A stretch of DNA of 8,038 bases, from the NCBI GenBank assembly GCA_963521545.1, contig CAUQVP010000082.1:1-8038 (forward strand), given 5' to 3'. The notes below the pieces were generated by a model, which was not told the origin of the DNA, made no database searches, and saw only the letters and a program-made list of their open reading frames with translations. Of the stretch, positions 6,481 to 8,038 are shown in pieces (within the stretch, counting starts at the first letter, position 1; each line of letters starts with the position of its first letter). The stretch comes from JABCPE02 sp963521545 (lineage in GTDB: Bacteria; Bacteroidota; Bacteroidia; Flavobacteriales; Weeksellaceae). Both the position numbers and the translations under genes were made by a program.

Positions 6481-6921
6481 TTATCGTAATATGTATCTTG
6501 TGAAAGTATACCTCAAACTATCTTCTTTGTATATGTTATAATGATTTGAAATGTATAGAGAATCTCCATAAATAATGTATCTACTTCCCATTGGTCCATC
6601 TTTATCAATAGAATATTCTTGCTTTGTTTTTTTATTTCTTATATATGGAGCATGTACCCATGCCAATTGAGGATCTTGTTTAGTATAGTATTCATACTTT
6701 TTAGGATTATTAGTTTCTTGGAAACTTTCATATTCTTCGCGATTTTCTTCTCCAAAGGTTATTAGTCCGTTATTTGGAGGAAATACTTTTTTCTTCACAG
6801 GAGCAGGAAGTTCCTTATAATTAATTACTACTTTCTCTAAATCAAGAGTGCTGATAGTTTTAGTCTTATTATTACATGCTGTAAGACTTAATAATAACAA
6901 TAGAATTTTTATACTTTTCAT
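6481..6921 (-). CDS. Small lipoprotein of unknown function (second gene of the operon)
   Basis: The 146-residue product starts MKSIKILLLLLSLTACNNK, a clear type II signal with lipobox LTAC and C16 as the lipidated residue. The residues after the cysteine (NNKTKT) are not acidic, so a Bacteroidota surface-export signal is not obvious and the protein may stay on the periplasmic side. The mature part is polar and tyrosine-rich, with a stretch LAWVHAPYIRNKKTKQEYSIDKDGPMGSRYIIYGDSLYISNHYNIYKEDSLRYTFTRY (about 87-144) that looks beta-rich. The repeated lysine, glutamate and tyrosine content resembles many orphan lipoproteins of this class. I do not recognise a family. It follows the other lipoprotein gene by only 13 bases, so they are co-transcribed. 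Confidence 0.72.
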   Translation of the reverse strand: MKSIKILLLLLSLTACNNKTKTISTLDLEKVVINYKELPAPVKKKVFPPNNGLITFGEENREEYESFQETNNPKKYEYYTKQDPQLAWVHAPYIRNKKTKQEYSIDKDGPMGSRYIIYGDSLYISNHYNIYKEDSLRYTFTRYILR

Positions 6922-6934
6922 TATTTTATATTCT

Positions 6935-7453
6935 TTACTTTAGAAGAGCAGGCGGGTCGTATTCTCTGTCTGTCAGTATTTTATCTGTTATTGTGTCCAA
7001 TATGGTCTCTCTCACGAGATATTCTTTTTCTTTTCCATCATTGAAAAATACCAATATTGAAGAAATCTTTTGTTGTTTTGTGTAAAATATTGCTGCTCCT
7101 CTTCTCAGTCGGGATTGTCTAGACTTTATAAAGTCAGACTCTCCCATCATTTGTTTCTCGCCACTTTCATAGTATTCAATATCATAATAATGGTTAGGTT
7201 CTTTTTGTAATGTAGAAACACTTTTTATAGAACCTGTCGGGTAAAACTCGGTTGCTTTTTCGGTTATCCCATTTTTATTATAAAGCATTTCCCAAATTAG
7301 CATATCTCCATCATATGTTTTAGAACTTACCAAAGTATCATTTTTGAATTTTTTTTCTACTTTGTAGCCATCAATATTATCAATTTCTATTCTGTCTTTT
7401 TTCTCGCAAGAAATCAAAACTAAACTTAATACAAAAAATACAATTTTATTCAT
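6935..7453 (-). CDS. Lipoprotein with MORN/YwqK-like repeats (first gene of the operon)
   Basis: From the ATG at 7453 the protein has 172 residues. MNKIVFFVLSLVLISCEKKD is a type II signal with lipobox LISC and lipidated C16. The residues that follow are charged and partly acidic (EKKDRIEID), loosely like Bacteroidota lipoprotein export signals, so exposure on the cell surface is possible. The middle holds tandem segments of the YwqK/MORN-variant type: MLYNKNGITEKATEFY, EFYPTGSIKSVSTL and EYYESGEKQMMGESD (about 56-108), each with an aromatic-x-x-G turn and a following strand. Such repeats are common in Bacteroidota lipoproteins and are often labelled 'toxin-antitoxin YwqK component' without functional proof. 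The C-terminal third lacks the repeat and is unrecognised. The frame extends to a GTG at 7474, but the ATG gives the cleaner signal peptide. Confidence 0.72.
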   Translation of the reverse strand: MNKIVFFVLSLVLISCEKKDRIEIDNIDGYKVEKKFKNDTLVSSKTYDGDMLIWEMLYNKNGITEKATEFYPTGSIKSVSTLQKEPNHYYDIEYYESGEKQMMGESDFIKSRQSRLRRGAAIFYTKQQKISSILVFFNDGKEKEYLVRETILDTITDKILTDREYDPPALLK

Positions 7454-7476
7454 AATATATTTAATCTGTTGCACAA

Positions 7477-7492
7477 ATAATCATATGATTAT
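7477..7492. promoter_or_regulatory. Perfect 16-bp palindrome in the lipoprotein operon leader
   Basis: ATAATCATATGATTAT reads the same on both strands. It lies 24 bases before the lipoprotein ATG and about 30 bases downstream of the predicted promoter. A dimeric regulator could bind here, but high AT content makes chance a real alternative. An additional GATTA (7498-7502) follows at 11-bp phase with the palindrome's own GATTA (7487-7491). Confidence 0.4.
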
Positions 7493-7523
7493 CAAACGAT
7501 TAAATGCAATGAGCGATTTAGGA

Positions 7524-7555
7524 CAAAAATACACAAAAATATCAGAATATTACAA
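7524..7555 (-). promoter_or_regulatory. Promoter of the lipoprotein operon, with tandem -7 elements
   Basis: On the minus strand TTG (7555-7553), a 21-base spacer and TATTTTTG (7531-7524) fit the Bacteroidota pattern. A second TATTTTTG lies 10 bases upstream (7541-7534), but only 11 bases from the same TTG, so it is probably not paired with it. Initiation near 7517-7520 would give a leader of about 65 bases, longer than for the other genes here. Confidence 0.6.
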
Positions 7556-7615
7556 ATAGATAATATTTTGGTTTTTAGGTAAATACAAATTTTTACGAGC
7601 TAAAAAGAAGCAAAA

Positions 7616-7647
7616 TTATATTTTCTGCCGTATCTTCCTTACCTTTG
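7616..7647 (+). promoter_or_regulatory. Promoter of uvrA
   Basis: TACCTTTG at 7640-7647 matches TAnnTTTG and is identical to the -7 element at 220-227. The -33 position has TTA (7616-7618, 21-base spacer) instead of TTG. Expected initiation near 7652-7655 leaves about 12-15 bases before the ATG at 7667. I see no SOS (LexA) box, although a Bacteroidota-specific one might escape notice. Confidence 0.6.
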
Positions 7648-7666
7648 TATTTTATTTATAAATGCA

Positions 7667-8038
7667 ATGGCGGAGCGAGAAATAAACATCAAAAAAGAAA
7701 TTTTTGTAAAAAATGCACATCTCAATAACTTGAAACATATAGATGTCTGCATCCCGAAAAACAAGCTGGTGGTCATCACGGGAGTTTCTGGCTCGGGAAA
7801 ATCTTCCTTGGCTTTTGATACCATCTATGCTGAGGGACAGCGCCGATATGTGGAAAGTCTAAGCTCGTATGCAAGGCAGTTTTTGGGTAAATTAGAAAAA
7901 CCCAAAGTAGATGATATCAAGGGACTTGCGCCTTCCATTGCCATTCAGCAGAAAGTCATTTCCTCCAATCCTCGCTCCACAGTGGGCACTTCCACAGAGA
8001 TTTATGACTATCTGAAACTGCTTTTCGCTAGGATATGT
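7667..8038 (+). CDS. uvrA: UvrA, excinuclease ABC subunit A, 5' end only (124 codons)
   Basis: The frame opens at ATG 7667 and runs off the right edge without a stop, so roughly 800 residues are missing from a protein normally about 940 long. UvrA is the DNA-damage sensor ATPase of nucleotide excision repair. It dimerises, loads UvrB on lesions and acts in the cytoplasm on DNA. The visible N-terminus is unmistakable: IFVKNAHLNNLKHIDVCIP (12-30), Walker A GVSGSGKSS (39-47), AEGQRRYVESLSSYARQFLG (55-74), and then the KPKVDDIKGLAPSIAIQQK and NPRSTVGTSTEIYDYLKLLFAR signature (101-122). The ATG at 7662 reads out of frame to a quick stop, so 7667 is the start. The last visible residue, C124, stands where many homologues have glycine (LLFARIG). 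Some Bacteroidota carry two UvrA paralogues, and which this is cannot be told from the fragment. The gene is divergent from the lipoprotein operon. Confidence 0.95.
   Translation, partial: MAEREINIKKEIFVKNAHLNNLKHIDVCIPKNKLVVITGVSGSGKSSLAFDTIYAEGQRRYVESLSSYARQFLGKLEKPKVDDIKGLAPSIAIQQKVISSNPRSTVGTSTEIYDYLKLLFARIC

Noticed and set aside
6314..6541. 75-codon + strand frame between brnQ and the lipoprotein gene
   Set aside because: It crosses a minus-strand terminator, overlaps the 3' end of a better-supported lipoprotein gene and has a random-looking, Tyr/Ile/Lys-rich product. No good promoter was seen for it.
7639..7824. 61-codon minus-strand frame opposite the start of uvrA
   Set aside because: The opposite strand encodes the unmistakable UvrA N-terminus with Walker A. 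This frame is its shadow.
1..8038. CRISPR arrays, tRNA/rRNA genes, insertion sequences, toxin-antitoxin or phage-defence systems
   Set aside because: Reading both strands, I saw no regularly spaced repeats, tRNA-like cloverleaf, transposase, terminal inverted repeats or defence-type enzyme. The YwqK-like repeat label does not itself indicate a toxin-antitoxin system.

Overview
The window looks like chromosome from a low-GC member of the Bacteroidota, most likely Flavobacteriia and perhaps a Weeksellaceae genus such as Chryseobacterium or Riemerella. The genus is inference. Three things point there. Genes start without a Shine-Dalgarno sequence, after A-rich leaders. Promoters follow the Bacteroidota pattern of a TTG, about 20 bases, then TAnnTTTG. 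The protein set (DUF493, MBOAT/SGNH pair, short secreted glucosaminidase, small lipoproteins) is typical of the class. No mobile element, tRNA, rRNA or CRISPR array is visible.

Layout. At the left edge is the 3' end of a DUF493 (YbeD-like) gene on the + strand. It is followed by a + strand gene with its own promoter, encoding a single-pass membrane-anchored protein with a calcium-loop-like DxDxDGxxD motif. A strong hairpin at about 1233-1266 ends that gene. It probably also serves the convergent minus-strand operon, which consists of an SGNH-hydrolase-like protein (promoter-proximal) and a directly abutting MBOAT O-acyltransferase. Further right, all on the minus strand, are a secreted glucosaminidase-domain protein, a BrnQ branched-chain amino acid carrier, and a two-gene operon of small lipoproteins, the first of which has MORN/YwqK-like repeats. 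At the right edge, divergent from the lipoproteins, the first 124 codons of uvrA run off the window.

How the genes fit together. The SGNH/MBOAT pair is the only clear functional module. By analogy with PatA/PatB and AlgI/AlgJ systems, the MBOAT protein would pass acyl groups across the inner membrane and the SGNH protein would transfer them to, or remove them from, an extracytoplasmic glycan. The neighbouring glucosaminidase also acts on the cell wall but has its own promoter and terminator boundary, so co-function is only a suggestion. The rest are independent transcription units.

A recurring theme is that the longest open frames of three minus-strand genes begin at a TTG inside their own TAnnTTTG promoter element. 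The true starts therefore lie downstream. I have annotated those shorter starts. No large undescribed system is evident. The best leads are the SGNH protein with a long domain insertion, its non-ATG start, and a perfect 16-bp palindrome in the leader of the lipoprotein operon.
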